This document shows positions 22,340 through 35,219 of a DNA stretch of 64,000 nucleotides, piece by piece. Made by a program: the position numbers and the translations under genes. Source of the DNA: Diorhabda sublineata. Lineage: Eukaryota > Arthropoda > Insecta > Coleoptera > Chrysomelidae. Each line of letters opens with the position of its first letter. Position 1 is the first letter of the stretch. Under the pieces are notes generated by a model. It did no database searches. It was not told the DNA's origin and saw only the letters and a list, made by a program, of their open reading frames with translations. The stretch spans positions 26,058,794 to 26,122,793 of the forward strand of contig NC_079474.1 of assembly GCF_026230105.1 (NCBI RefSeq), given 5' to 3'.

Positions 22340-23400
22340 AATATGTCTAATCTGACATTGTCATCATAAAGTTTCACATTTTTAATGGTGAACGTTCTAA
22401 AAACGTGCTTTCGTACGAGTGCTATTTGAGTTATTTACAAATATTTAAAACATTCATCTTGGTCATGAAATGGAATTTAAACGCGAGCATTTTCGTGCTA
22501 TTATTTTTTATGACTTTTGGCTGTGGATCACACCAACATCAGTGTGCCGCTTCTACATTTACTGATGAGTTATAATCTCCAGTCACCATATTTTGCTGGA
22601 TTTCCGAATTGAATCATCGCGGTCGCACTAGGCTACAGGGTGAATTTCGTCTCAAATTAGCTGTTATGCTAGAAATCATGGTGCTGCATGTAAACTGATA
22701 TTACAAAATCGTCATGTGACATACCGTGGGGCATATTTGTGCATTCAATATCACATGAACTTTTGGAAATCGCATAATTTGACAATCGCTTAAAGAAATG
22801 CTTGTGCCGATTGAGACAAAGAAATAATGAAATAGTTCAATCGCGGTGCTTAAAAAAACATCTATAAGATCGTGACAGGCGACGAATCATGTATATATGC
22901 ATATAAACCCGATACCAAACAACACTCGACTATATGGGTTTCTGAACGCCAGCCATATCCAACTAAAGTTGTTCACGCACGAAGTACTTCGCTTGGAATA
23001 ACTTGATATGTTGTCACCGTTCCATTAAAGCAATGTGGAAAGGTTAGTTCTGATTGGTACATCAGCATTTGTTTGCCAAAAGTATTTGAAGAATAAATCA
23101 GGAAACCAATCGCAGAAGACCAATCATTCTCCACCATTCTCGCAGATAGATAAATAAATTGCAATATCGACGTTTTTTTGCACTCCAAGAAGCGGTCGAT
23201 GCGTTCAAATCATATGTTTGGGAAGTACCTCAGCCGAAATGAGAAAAATGCTGCGACAATTGGTTCAAATACATACAAAAGTATATTTATCTCAATGAAG
23301 AATGGGTTGAAAAACAATCCTATTATAAATATTTGTTTTTATTTGTCCAGCTCAAAACTCAAGTAGCAACCTTTGTAAATATGAAAAGAAACAGCAGTTA
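22340..23400 (+). pseudogene. Mariner (DD34D-type) element relic
   Basis: The frame-hopping translation follows a classical mariner protein. It starts EFKREHFRAIIFYDF near 22471. The first catalytic block is near 22875-22930 (VTGDESCIYAYKPDTKQHS), followed by TIWVSERQPYPTKVVHARST to 22990. KVSSDWYISICLPKVFEE is at 23037-23092, RRPIILHH near 23118, then QEAVDAFKSYVWEVPQP at 23190-23240 and NWFKYIQKYI near 23260-23290. Between the LHH and EAVDAF blocks almost nothing remains, so the second and third catalytic Asp residues are deleted. Many stops and shifts make this far older than the 18.66-kb copy. No clean TIRs were found. Confidence 0.85.
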
Positions 23401-24630
23401 GTTAGACTCCGTTCATGAAAAATGTAATGGAATGGAAACTTCCGTAGAATTAATAAAGGTTCTTGTTTTTATGAAGTACCACGTACTTTTCTGGAACTGA
23501 TGCATTCATTTACACATTAAATAAGTGAGGGTTAGCGTTAACCTCTTTAAATATCTGAAATTGGTTATTAACTTTTTTATTTTTAACACATATTTTCCCT
23601 ATACAGATGAGATGAGGGAAAAAATTTTTATTCTATTATATAGCATCAAATTAATTTCATGCGACCTCATATAAATAATGTTTTTTTTCTGAAAATTTGG
23701 TCAATTTATGAAATTCGAAAAAACCACTCGAATTTTCACACCCTCAGCATTTTTGTCTCAATATGAGTTAATCCTTGCGTAGAGGTGACGTGATAATACC
23801 AGTTGATAGTCGACATTAAGTCCCAACAGATACAACAAAACATTAATTATTGTGTGACGGTGGTGACGCGTATATCTGTTTTTGCGACAGACCGACAATA
23901 GAAGTAAATAACAGCAGAGAGAGGTTTTGTCCACGAGTACATGTTTTTTGTTAGTTTTTTTTTTGTTTATAAAGGAAAGAACGCATACAATAAATGAGTG
24001 ATGTGAGAAATATTATTAACTGACTCTCAGTTTTAACCTACAATAACATAATTATGATCCAAATAATTGGCATTTCAAATGGGTACATTAAATTAGGAAT
24101 CGAAATATCCAACATTTTTTGTGAATAGGGACGTCCATTTTAACTATTGATTAGAAATTTTACACATCACAAAATAGATAATCAGTTTATAATCAACAAC
24201 TTCAGTTCACAGATGTCTCTATGAGCTCACACTTATAAACAGTATCTTCTTGAGAAACTTATTAACTTTATTTGGAATTGATGGAACTATTTTAACGTTT
24301 CATTAATGTAAAGAAGAAGATTTGATATCTAATTAGATTAAGGCAACGGACTAAGTGCTTAAACCATTGTTGAAAAAAATTTTTATAAATATATTTCCAA
24401 CTTTTTAATTTGTTAGTATTTTTTTGTTCATTGCTAGCTTCGGAATAATTTTTCTAATTATCTGCATGAATCAGTCACCTAGCTTCCTGAATAGTCCAGA
24501 GAACAACGGTAAAAATATGGTGTCACCTCAGAACTCCATCAACACGCATGGATTTGCGTGAAATTTGGAATTAAGTTCTATTTACACTTCAAAATCTACT
24601 CTATGCCATTATGTAAATGGTGAAAACATC
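23401..24630. other. AT-rich sequence, no gene recognised
   Basis: No motif or terminal repeat was identified. Part of it may belong to the 5' region of the piggyBac relic that follows. Confidence 0.5.
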
Positions 24631-24639
24631 TATGTTTGT

Positions 24640-25470
24640 GAACAATGGATGAAGGACCCAGTGGCTCAAAGCGGGTAAAATATTCTAAAGTAGTGTGAAG
24701 AGGTTGGCAGTGATAATAGCGACATAGAGTTAGAGTGTGGAGAGTTTTGCTATTGACAGTGATCATGACACAGAATCCGAGTGTGAAGGTGATAAATATT
24801 TCTAAATATTACAGGCGATGAGAACATGGTTTCTGAAGAGCCTGGGAACAAAAGAAGTGACAGTGAAGAAAATGTAGAGGTCGAAAATGGACCTGCACGA
24901 ATATCAAATTTGCCACTAACGATACTGGTAGAGAGATCATAAGATGCATTACGTCAAAAGAAAGATGTGCTTTTTATTAACGTATTTGAGGTTTGACAAC
25001 CCTGAAACCCGGGATATCCGGAAATCATTAAACCCGACCACTCGAGTGACAGAGATTTTTGATATTTTCATCAGACTTCCTATACCATAGGCAAATCAGC
25101 CTGGTTGTGGGATTTAGAGGTCGGTGCAGTTTTAAGATGTATATCCCAAATAAACCCGTGCAATTTGTGATAAAGGTTATGTGCTGCACTGATGCCAGAA
25201 CTAATTATCTTCTAAATGCTTACATTTCTACGGGTAGGAACTCGGATGGAATCGGATTATCAGATGATGAACAGAGATTCAATAAACCTACACAGCCCAT
25301 ATTGCGACTTTAAAAACCACTTTATGGTATAAATAGATCGGTGACTTTTGACAATTCGTTTATTAGATGGAGTGTTTTTTCCGCGCCTATCATTATACAG
25401 AAAACCACTAGAAGAACACTTCTTTAAAGAAATACGTATTAAGGCATCCGTTATATTCAATGTAGCCAAA
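24640..25470 (+). pseudogene. piggyBac-type transposase pseudogene fragment
   Basis: An acidic N-terminal stretch is recognisable around 24690-24880 (NSDIELECGEF and EEPGNKRSDSEENVEVENG). SKERCAF is near 24960 and RFDNPET near 24990, followed by SLNPTTRVTEIFDIF at 25029-25073. The best open part is at 25059-25313, with VVGFRGRCSFKMYIPNKPVQ and CTDARTNYLLNAYISTGRNS. In the family an Asp-Glu pair sits just before VGFRG as the first catalytic block. Here that position reads ISLVVGF, so the Asp is lost. SVTFDNSF at 25338-25361 corresponds to the second Asp block. The C-terminus is missing. No TTAA-flanked ends were recognised. Confidence 0.85.
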
Positions 25471-25479
25471 TAAAACTCT

Positions 25480-28400
25480 TATTATTTGCATATATATCAA
25501 CACTCTTTTACTTCATGTATTACAAAACTTAAAATTCCAATCACTAATAAGTCAAAAAGTATTGATTTTTCGAACGCACTCCATGAAGTAATTTGGGCTT
25601 AAAATACATTTTTTATGGTTAGTTTGAACAAAACAATTAACACCTTCTAGTTGGATTAGAGTAAAAGCTCATAGCGGCATAGGAGGTGTTCCTGATTCTA
25701 ACAGTGTAAGATGACAATTTCTTTTGACGTTATCGTTTGAACATCTAAAAACCATATAAACTAGACAAAATGCATTTTTTGCTAATAATTAATTTTGTAT
25801 TGTATTGTAATTTCTTTATTGATAGACGATCTATAAACTATAAAATTGAAGTATTAAATAGTGAGATATAATTTAAGGTGAGTGAAGGATTTAAGAATCA
25901 ATATTTTATGATCAATTATTAATATATTATAGTTATTATTAATTGACTAAAATTAATTGTGAATCTATTTGCATTAATGTTGAGTATACCTTTGAAACGA
26001 TGTAACCATGGGAAATTAATTTCCCTTTTTGAATTCTGTCAACCAATTGTGTTGTGCGTAGAACCTGGAACTTTGAAGATGAAATATGATGCCAATACCA
26101 ATGGTCGTTTCATATTCTAGATGATAAAGTAGACAACTTACCTTCTACATTATTCCTATTTCTCTTCAAATAATGAACTATTTATTGAGCATCGAGAAAA
26201 GTGGATATAGAAACTACAAAAATGAATCAATTCATGGAAAATGTTGAAAGTAATTCCATCTCAGTATGTGATGTAATTAGAAAAATGTTTCATACAAGAA
26301 ATATTAATTTCGTCCGCTTTTCTTCGTTCTTTGTTTGATTATGAGTGAGTCCGCATGGATATATGTGGATATATATTTTATATTCCATTGCAATTGAAAA
26401 GACTCACTTCAACTATAATTAATAACGACTAGAGAACATTTGAATTTCCACCAAAAACTAGCAGAATTTTTGACAAGAGTTTACTATTACTGTTTATCGT
26501 GGAATCTGTAATAAGACAATAAATTGAATAGCATGTCCTTATATTAAACCGTAAAATATAAAAGTGTCCAATCTACAAGGATCATTACCAAAACAAAAAA
26601 GTGTGTATTTGTGCCATGAATTTAAGTTTCCAGTAAATAATAATACAAGATAGTTTTTTCATTAAGTTTCATTAAGTTTAAGGCCAAAAGTGAAACACGT
26701 TAAGTTAACTATGGTACACATAAAAATTCAGTACATAATTTGATTTGATCAAAAAATATAGGTGGGTATCAATGTAGATTAGTGAAAATTATTGGAAACT
26801 TGTGCAAGAGATAACGATCTATAAAATGCAAAAAATTTGGAGTTTGTTGGTGAAGTCTGTACTTCTGCACATTTGGAATTGAGATTAATTTCTTGAACAT
26901 CACTTTTGTTTGTAATTATTATTTGTAATAATACAGAATCATCACTAAATTTCCAAAAATTGGTGAATTTACATAACTGACGAATCGAAAGGTATGAATG
27001 TTGGAAAATTCATTTCCATAAGGCATTATTTTACAATGTGTTCCTTACAAGGAACACATGATTGATATATGTTTCAAATATGTAGGTAATATTTTCATTT
27101 CGCAAAATTGAAATCGAAAAAACAATTCATAAGAAATGGGGTAAAGCATGTTAAATTCACCCCTTTCAATTCAACAGGGATCTGTGATTAGTACGAATAG
27201 AAATATATAGTCCTTTGCGAGTACAAAAATTGTTTCCTCTATTCACCTAAATTTAATTGAAAAATTAAATTTTTCCAAAAACGAAGCATATCTATCAAAT
27301 ACTAATAATGAGAAACATTATCTAATATCAACACTAAATCCACTTCTTCCCTAACAGAATTATTTCAGAAAAATGAGAAAGCACATGAAAAAGTAATATC
27401 ATAACTATATGAAGATGTATGACATAATTATGATATTGAATATTTATCAATTGGATGATTAAAACGATACAACATTGATAGAACTTAGAAATATCAGAAA
27501 GGTTATATTTGATATATATATTGAGCCGTACATTGATATTCTTGACAAATAGAAGACTGTCATTTGTAGTGAAATATTTCAACATACTGAAAATAAAAAT
27601 GAATTTAAATAGTTTATTCCTCATAAATAATGGAAGATATAGAATTAAGCAAATTGGAAAAAGTTGGTTCAATTTTTCTAGCATTCAATACAAGATAAAC
27701 GTAAATTAGTAAACGTGAATTAGATGTGATGCCTACTATATACTTCCTTTTTATTTTTGCCATCAAAGCAATTTTTAAGTATTCCTGGTCTTTGTTTATA
27801 TATATATATAATTAATATTGTTCTGTGTCGAGTCCAATAAGTTTTCATCCATTTTTCCCTTGTTTTCTCACGTATAATGAGTACGAAGATCATATCTTTA
27901 TGTCATATACTTCTAATATCTAACTTCACCAAGACACTATATTAATCACTTAATAAATAAATGAGTTATAAAAGATTCCTTTTTCTATCATCCATATTCA
28001 TGAAAATATGTTAAAAATAAGAGTTTCCCTGAATAATCTAAAGTATGTCATAGACTTTTGGCCTCTTCAATTTTAGGTACGTATATCGGCAGATGATTAT
28101 TCTAGGTTTTAAATCGAATGATTTTTGTTATTTGTTATTTGGAGAATGACGTTAGGCGAAGGATAACTACGAGTGAAGGAAACAGCCATCTGGAAGTTAT
28201 GCCAAGCCCTTTCAATGAGCCACAATACTTCTCAATATTCACATTAATTCACACTTACGCATCAAAAGGCAAACATTTAACCATAGTTAAGAATATTTTT
28301 AAAGCAAAACTTAAGCTTAGTTTAAGCAGCCAAAATTAAAAATTAAACTCACCAATTAAATTACTTGTTAAAAGACACTGGAATGATACTTGTAGTTCAT

Positions 28401-31400
28401 GCAGAAAATTAACAGTAAATTTGAATTAAAATCAAAATAGGAGCTTGCAAACTTCTTAGTTCAATTCCTCATTGTTGTGAGGTTATGAGCGAAGAATATG
28501 TCAGGTCACTCTGTATTGATGGTATTGTTTTGTTAACAGTATCCATGAAAATATGAAAATATTATTCGCATTATTGCCCCGATTTCCGTCGAGGTGTTTT
28601 ATTTTCAAAACTGCTATCAAAAAAATAGGACTGAATATCAGTAAAGTCCTTTATAAGATCGAATACTGATAGACAGTATCAGGACCTTCCCACATTTATT
28701 GGTTCACCAGCAACTTATAATTATTCTCAATTTACTGCATAAATCAAAAAATTACCACCAGTTTAGTTTAATGTTATTTTTCTTTGGTTTTTATTTTAGC
28801 TGCATAAACCAAGCTTCAGCCAGTATTAAGAAAACTTATTTGACTATTTTAACAGCATTATGATCGTATTTTTCAAATGCAGTGTTGAGTGTTACGAAGC
28901 AAGAAGCTTGTTTGTATAGTTTATTATTTTTTTCTATATCCACTATGTTATATACCTTCCTATATTTCATATTGAAGATATGTGGGCAGCTATTCAGATC
29001 TTTTACGGTGTTACTTAATAATTTTTTTCTGCTTCTTTATAATTGATTGATGTTTCATCTGCTTTGTCTAGTTACACATAATTGTAATAGTTTCCTTCAT
29101 GGAAGGTTTTGAGTGATGTAATAAATAATGAATAGGTAAATATGTTTAACTACGTAAATATATTTCGTTCATTGGTATATTATATTGAAGCGAATGACCT
29201 CCTTATATTTTATTCGTTTTTTAAAACTGAAGCTATATCCTCTTTAGGTATACGACGAATAAAGTATATTATCCATACTACCAGTTTCACAAAGGGTCTA
29301 TAGTAGAGAAACAAAGCCCCTAATTTCATTTTGTCGTCCCTCTGGACGTAACAATAAACGTTCAATGTTGAAATAAAAGTTGCCATTAAATCAAAAGTTA
29401 TCTCTCTGTCCCATATATAACTTTATAGTGGTGAATCTACAAAAGCGAGGACGAAAAAAAGACAAACTTGATTATAAGTTGCGTGCTATCAAACGGTGTC
29501 ACGCCACCAAGGTTTTTTTTCCTTTTTCGGTGACCAAATTGAATTAGGATCGGGGAAGTCTGGTAAATTACTAAGGGGTGTTTGAAGTTTCATTGACTTG
29601 AATACTTCATAAGCATGTCAAAATGTCCAAATGGATGAATCTCATCAATGATATTTTCATACGGAATACACATTTTCACATTTTTCTAAGAATTTGAGCT
29701 TTGTCAGACCTTTTCCTCATATTCCATGCAAAACATCAAATACAACATTTCATTCATGGAGTCGATACTTTGATTTCAAAACCTATAGTTCGAAAAACTT
29801 TACATAGTAAAATGACTGTAGAAAATTGTTGGATATTTGGATTGATATTCAACTTCGTAAGCTACCAAAAGTGTTGATTTGAAGTACCAGATATCGATAA
29901 TAATATTTGTAACAAAAATCTACAGTATATGCTGGTAATTATATGAACCTATTACCCAATCGCAATGGTTGGGAGAATTTTAATAGTTCAAACTTTATTA
30001 GATGGCCGTAAATGATTGTATCTCTAATTCCAGAATCATACATGCTTGTATTGTTGAAAACTACGAGATACTTTTTCGTTTAAATCCACCCTGTATTATG
30101 TTGACTCAGACTATCATATTAGGAGAAAAGATTCATATTAAACCCGCTTCGAGCCAGTAAATATGTTTAACGATTGAATTTTATGCAAACAGTTATAGGA
30201 GCAAAGTAAAAATGGGAAAAAATATCGAAAGAGAAAGTATTCATTTTGATTGAATGTTTGTTATTAGTTTTTTCATCAAAAACCGAAGCGAGGAGAGCTC
30301 TGATCGTATCTCTATTGACAAAAGTCCTATTCAAACATATTATAAACCCCGCAGTGTATTTGATCTCAGTAGACATCAGCTTTAAATATCATTAAACGTC
30401 GTAAAATTCAATTTACCAGCTTCAAGCTCTTTGCCATCATCTCTTATTCGAGAGAGTCAAAAACCGAACGGCCTCAAAAATTTTTAATACAAATTTTCCC
30501 GAAGGAGCTTTCCATCAATAATCACGAGAATTATACTGCGAAAGACAGCTCCAAAACTCAAAATTAAATTATTTCATGATTACAATGAATAATATGGAAC
30601 GTCAGGCGTAGTTGAAACATTTTTTTACAAATACAAAATACTAGGATCAAATTGGTTCATAATACAAACCACTTATTTGAAATTAGACGCTTTTCTATAC
30701 CACGTCGTCACGCAAAATTATATATGTACAGGATGTTTGAGAAAAACTGGGAATATGCAAAGTCATCACATTTATTCTTTGCGTAGAGAGTTTGTAAAAA
30801 TTGGTATCATTTAATACTATACACATATATGGAATATGCCAATTTGAAACTCACCTTTTTCACTCATTATTATTAATAGGGAGGTCCTATCAATCCTAAC
30901 TCACTGAATAATCTCATTACCGACGCCTTGATCATGCTTACGCTAGTTCTCTCTCTAGAATTGGAGAATGCTCAGGACGTAACTAGCTTCAAAACCTGAC
31001 TTTTCACCTGAGACTTTCATCCTTGTTCTTGGCGGTTGCAGAAAATTTTTATAGTGGTTTTTGCAACACAGATTTGCAACGTAATGACGCATCAAGTTTT
31101 TTATAATTTTTATAATTTTTTATAATTTCTGTGTCTTAGATATATCTGCTTATTTCCATAGTTTGCTGTAAATAGATACCAGACGTTTTCACGAAAATAT
31201 ACTTGTTACTAATACATCTAATTTTGATATTATAAAAATTGAAACTCATTGAAATATGTTTTTTAACTTAATCTTGATGTACTTTGAAACATTTGAATTG
31301 CTCATAGATTGGGATGTTAAGGCAATTAGAAATCTTGTATATATGTAATCTTTCAGTCTTATATTTCGTACATCATCCTAATTGTAGTAAAAACTATATA

Positions 31401-34400
31401 CCATAAGTATGAAGCATGCCACTGATAAATATTTCTAATGTCCTAGCTTCTCAACTAATAATCGGATCATGTTTGTAAGTAGTATGATTAATTTGATAGT
31501 GTCTTGAAAAGTTTTGAACATAAATTTACAAAAATTTTTTTGCAAACAATATATTAACTTGTTCAATACTATGAATGCAGCTGAACAATTTTAGAACATT
31601 TTATAGAATTATAATTCCATTATTTCACTAATTGAAAGTTCTTTTTCATATTTTACACGATGCAGGTTCTTAAAACAATCTAGTGTCACATTATCATTCC
31701 AGAGATATCAATTTTCTGTCCTTTTTACATTTTGATTTGAACGTTCTTCTCGATCATACCAATCACAATCTGTTTTAGTGTTTGCAGATAATGTACTCTA
31801 AGGCAAAAACTGATTTTCAAAGATAAATAGAAGGTTTGAAAAAACTAATTACTTGCAATGTCCAGATTTTTGATTTCCTACTATTTTCCAATAGTAGCAA
31901 AAGATTTTCAGGGTATCTGTTCAAATCCATCCATCGTTTTCAATAGAAATATTATTCTGGCTATTGAAAATGCCAACATTTCAACATATATTTTTTCTAC
32001 AGTTGAACCTGGAAAAGGAGAGCTAGACTGATCCAATGCTTCATATTCTGCTTAATGAGGCCCAATTTGTTCTGCAAAGAAAGTATTATTATCTTATATC
32101 TGGATACCAGAAGAGACTTCAAAACATTTCTTGTCCCAACCTTTTTTTACGCAGGTTTTTTGGGTTTAAAGGTAATATTTTGATATGCTGTCCCATTAAT
32201 AGATAGGATATGAACATTCATTGTACTTACTTTATTCAAATAAAAAGAAGTTTCCTCAAATTCACGCATACAAGAAATTAATATTCCATATATTGATTCA
32301 GTTCTTAGAAATATTTACAATAAAATCAATTTTTCGTAGTTCAAGATATAAGATTTCTTTTTCATATGGGTCAAGACACCAGGTTTCAAATCTCTTTTTG
32401 GGAAAATCATGCTGTTTTTTCCTTCTAAATCGCTATCCGTTTCATGCAAAAAAATGTTCTCCTCCGTGACTGACAAAGTAGTACTAAATAATGTGTCTTG
32501 CGTAAATACAAGACTATGTTTAGGGCTTGCTCTCAAATGTTCTCATTATATTTCACAATGTTCGGCAGCTTCTCCACGGCCACAATGTTTGGAAGCCACG
32601 GCTTTTTCGCGATTTTAAACTTCATCTTAATGTGGTTCGGGTGACAAAAATCTCGTTCGAGAATGCCCTACTTGTCTCACTAGGTGCGCAATGTAATATT
32701 TTCTTAAGTATGTTAGGGGTTTCCTGAATATTCTTGATGGCAATGATTATGATAAAATCAATTGTCTTAATGAATATATACACTTCTACAACTACACCAC
32801 GAAATTTTAACAATCTTTGCTATAAATATAATAGTTAAAATAATATTTTGAGATAAACGAATGTCCACTGATTTTATAACTGAATCCTTGAAGCACTTCA
32901 TCGGAAAATTTCATCTCTCAATTTAAATTTACTTCATATCCATTAGAACGTTTTAAAGGACATATACTCGTAGACCCTTATGACCTCAATAATTCTGCTT
33001 TCATGCGTCCGTAGCAGCCCTTTTCACATACTACATCGTCGTTAGAATTTAATTAAAAACCCTATGTCAATACAAATACCTAATCCTGTATGAAAGATGC
33101 CACTGATCATTATACTCTTTGAAGTATATATTTGAGATAGGTTCGTGAAGTGGATTGAACTGGTGAGGATAATAAAATTTCTTGTAGAATTGAGTTACTT
33201 GAAAGCATAATAAACGTATCCTCTCCTGTATTAGAAATTATACAAAAAAGAATGCCAAGTAAATGTATGATCAAAAATGCTCAAAAATTGTCAATAAGAT
33301 GAATTATATTCTCAATAATTTTCATATTCAGTTATCAAAATTCATATGAAAATAAAACTATGTGCGATATATATAATTTGCAGATGTTGAAATATTCTAC
33401 ATCACATTCATATGACTAAAAATGACTTGTTAGGTGAAGGATCTTATTCTCAGGATAAAATAATATAGTTTTTACTAATTGAATAACGTCATCTGATGTG
33501 AGTGATGTATTTGAAATATCTTTTAGATATTTGAGTGAAGCTGTTTGAAAATAATAGTATAGAGGATAGAAATGACAAATTAATCGATTTATGAAAATTG
33601 GACACTGTATTATTCCATCCTAAAGAAAATTATGATTTATTTGAGAAAGAAGTTTTGTAACCAGAAGAAACTACAAAAGCTGTTTAGATTTCTCGGTTTT
33701 TGAAATACTAGTTTGCTTCCGACTAACTTGATTTCATCGCCGAGTAAAATTTTCCGGATAGTTTCCTTTCAAATTCAGATAAGACATCAATGTCCTAGAA
33801 ATAGAGCAAAATATTTCCTGGTTTTATTGAGGATAAGGATTTGGTTAAATTGAACAAAATGATCGCCAGTATAACTGAATAGATCCTGGAGATCTTCTAC
33901 TATTTATGTTTCAATATGACAATCAATTTAAGAATATCTCAAAAAACTTAACTTAAACAGTAACAGTGGATAGATCAAGATAGAATTTATATAGTTATTC
34001 TGGCCAACTAATTGTGCTTAGTAATTTGCAAAATTTGTCAGTTTCTTGAAAAAGCATGAGAATTCTCTGTCGCTTTCAGCAAGTATAGTACAAAATACGT
34101 ATGGCAGGTGTTTCAATATTCATTATAATGAAATGTGAGGTTTTTTTTAGAGAAAGAGAAATATAAAAGCTTTATTGTCATAAGAAAATTTCACAATTTT
34201 ATTGAAAAAGCAACACAATTTCATTAGATAATATAAAATAGGAATTTGACTTATATAATAATTATAATAAAATATTAATATCTTAGTCCACACTAAAAAT
34301 TGAGTTATGCGAGTCTATGGAAGATTCTAGAATTTTGCTAGAGAATACTAAGGTTTTTCTAGCAGATATGTCAATCTCTATAACTTAAATTAAATTAAAT

Positions 34401-34980
34401 GTATTTGCCACTTTTAATTCTGAAGGTAGCTGATTGGATAATTTCCTAGCATTTAAGATGATGGAATTTTTTACCAAATCAGAGGTCAGTATTGTTAAGT
34501 AAATGTTTAAATTTTCTATTTTAGTAGAGTAAATATAAATGGGTGTTTTCATAGTGTTTGCGAACCAAACAAACGGATTCTAAAATTAAAAGAGCAGGGA
34601 GAGTTGCTAATTTTTTTATTTTTCAAACGCAATGCGTTCTACTACTTGAACCATTGATCTAACAAATAGCTCTTCTTTATATTTAAAGAAGTACGAGAAT
34701 CGAACTGTCCAGGCACAGATTTAGTGGCAAAACAAGCAGAGGATAATTTTTTGCCAAAGTCTCTACAAGTACAAACCATGTCAATTTGTATACGAAGAAA
34801 CTTAATCGAATTTGAAGATCGTTTCAAGTCATTGCTATTAAACTCCTTTGTAGAATGAAGTTTTCCCAGTGTTTGTGTCAGAACCGGACTTAATAATAAT
34901 GAGATCTTTGCCTAGGTAGAATGTGAAGGTTATGGTAAAATACTCGAAACTTTACCATTAGCTCGTTTTCTACATTCATA
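25480..34980. other. Long gene-free AT-rich stretch
   Basis: In 9.5 kb I recognise no protein domain, RNA gene or complete element. Small notes: a string reading CCACCCTGTATTATG ends near 30095 and another reading TACAGGATGTTTGAGAAA starts near 30729. Both resemble orphan transposon termini without partners. TTTTTATAA repeats occur at 31094-31126. Slightly CpG-richer patches occur at about 30400-30560 and 32540-32710. Reading frames of up to 116 residues (for example 27334-27684, minus) are hydrophobic, AT-driven and unrecognised. Confidence 0.55.
31094..31126. repeat. Short tandem TTTTTATAA-type repeat
   Basis: Three to four imperfect copies of a 9-11 base unit made of T-runs and ATAA stand in tandem. 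Confidence 0.8.
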
Positions 34981-34992
34981 GTAAGATACAAA

Positions 34993-35209
34993 CAGGAATA
35001 AGAATTATAAGGCCCGGGGCAAAATAATGAGGGGGCCCCCTTAAGGAATTCGAAAACCCGGAAAAATTCACAAAATAATATCAATACGTTAGATTTGTGG
35101 TATCAACACATCAAAAAATACAGAATGATTTCCAAATGATGGGGCCCTCTTGGACCTGTGGCCCGGGGCTACAGCCCCCCCCCCAAGCCCCTAGCTTAAT
35201 CCGGCCCTG
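34993..35209. mobile_element. 217-bp hAT-type MITE with exact 8-bp target duplication
   Basis: The element begins CAGGAATAAG and ends CCGGCCCTG. It is flanked by the identical octamer GATACAAA on both sides (34985-34992 and 35210-35217). Eight-base duplications with CAGG...CCTG-type ends are the hAT hallmark. Inside are GC-rich inverted segments (GGCCCGGGGC near 35011 and GCCCGGGGCT near 35161), a run of ten C at 35175-35184, and GGGGGCCCCC near 35032. There is no coding capacity, so it must have been moved by a transposase encoded elsewhere. The minus-strand frame at 34890-35084 runs across the element and is not a gene. Confidence 0.88.
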
Positions 35210-35219
35210 GATACAAACC

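Noticed and set aside
27334..27684. 116-residue minus-strand frame
   Set aside because: Strongly hydrophobic Ile/Leu/Phe content expected from AT-rich DNA, overlapped by an antisense frame, no start context or motif.
30057..30750. CCACCCTGTAT and TACAGGATGTTTGAG strings as a transposon pair
   Set aside because: The ends do not match each other as inverted repeats, so no element can be drawn between them.
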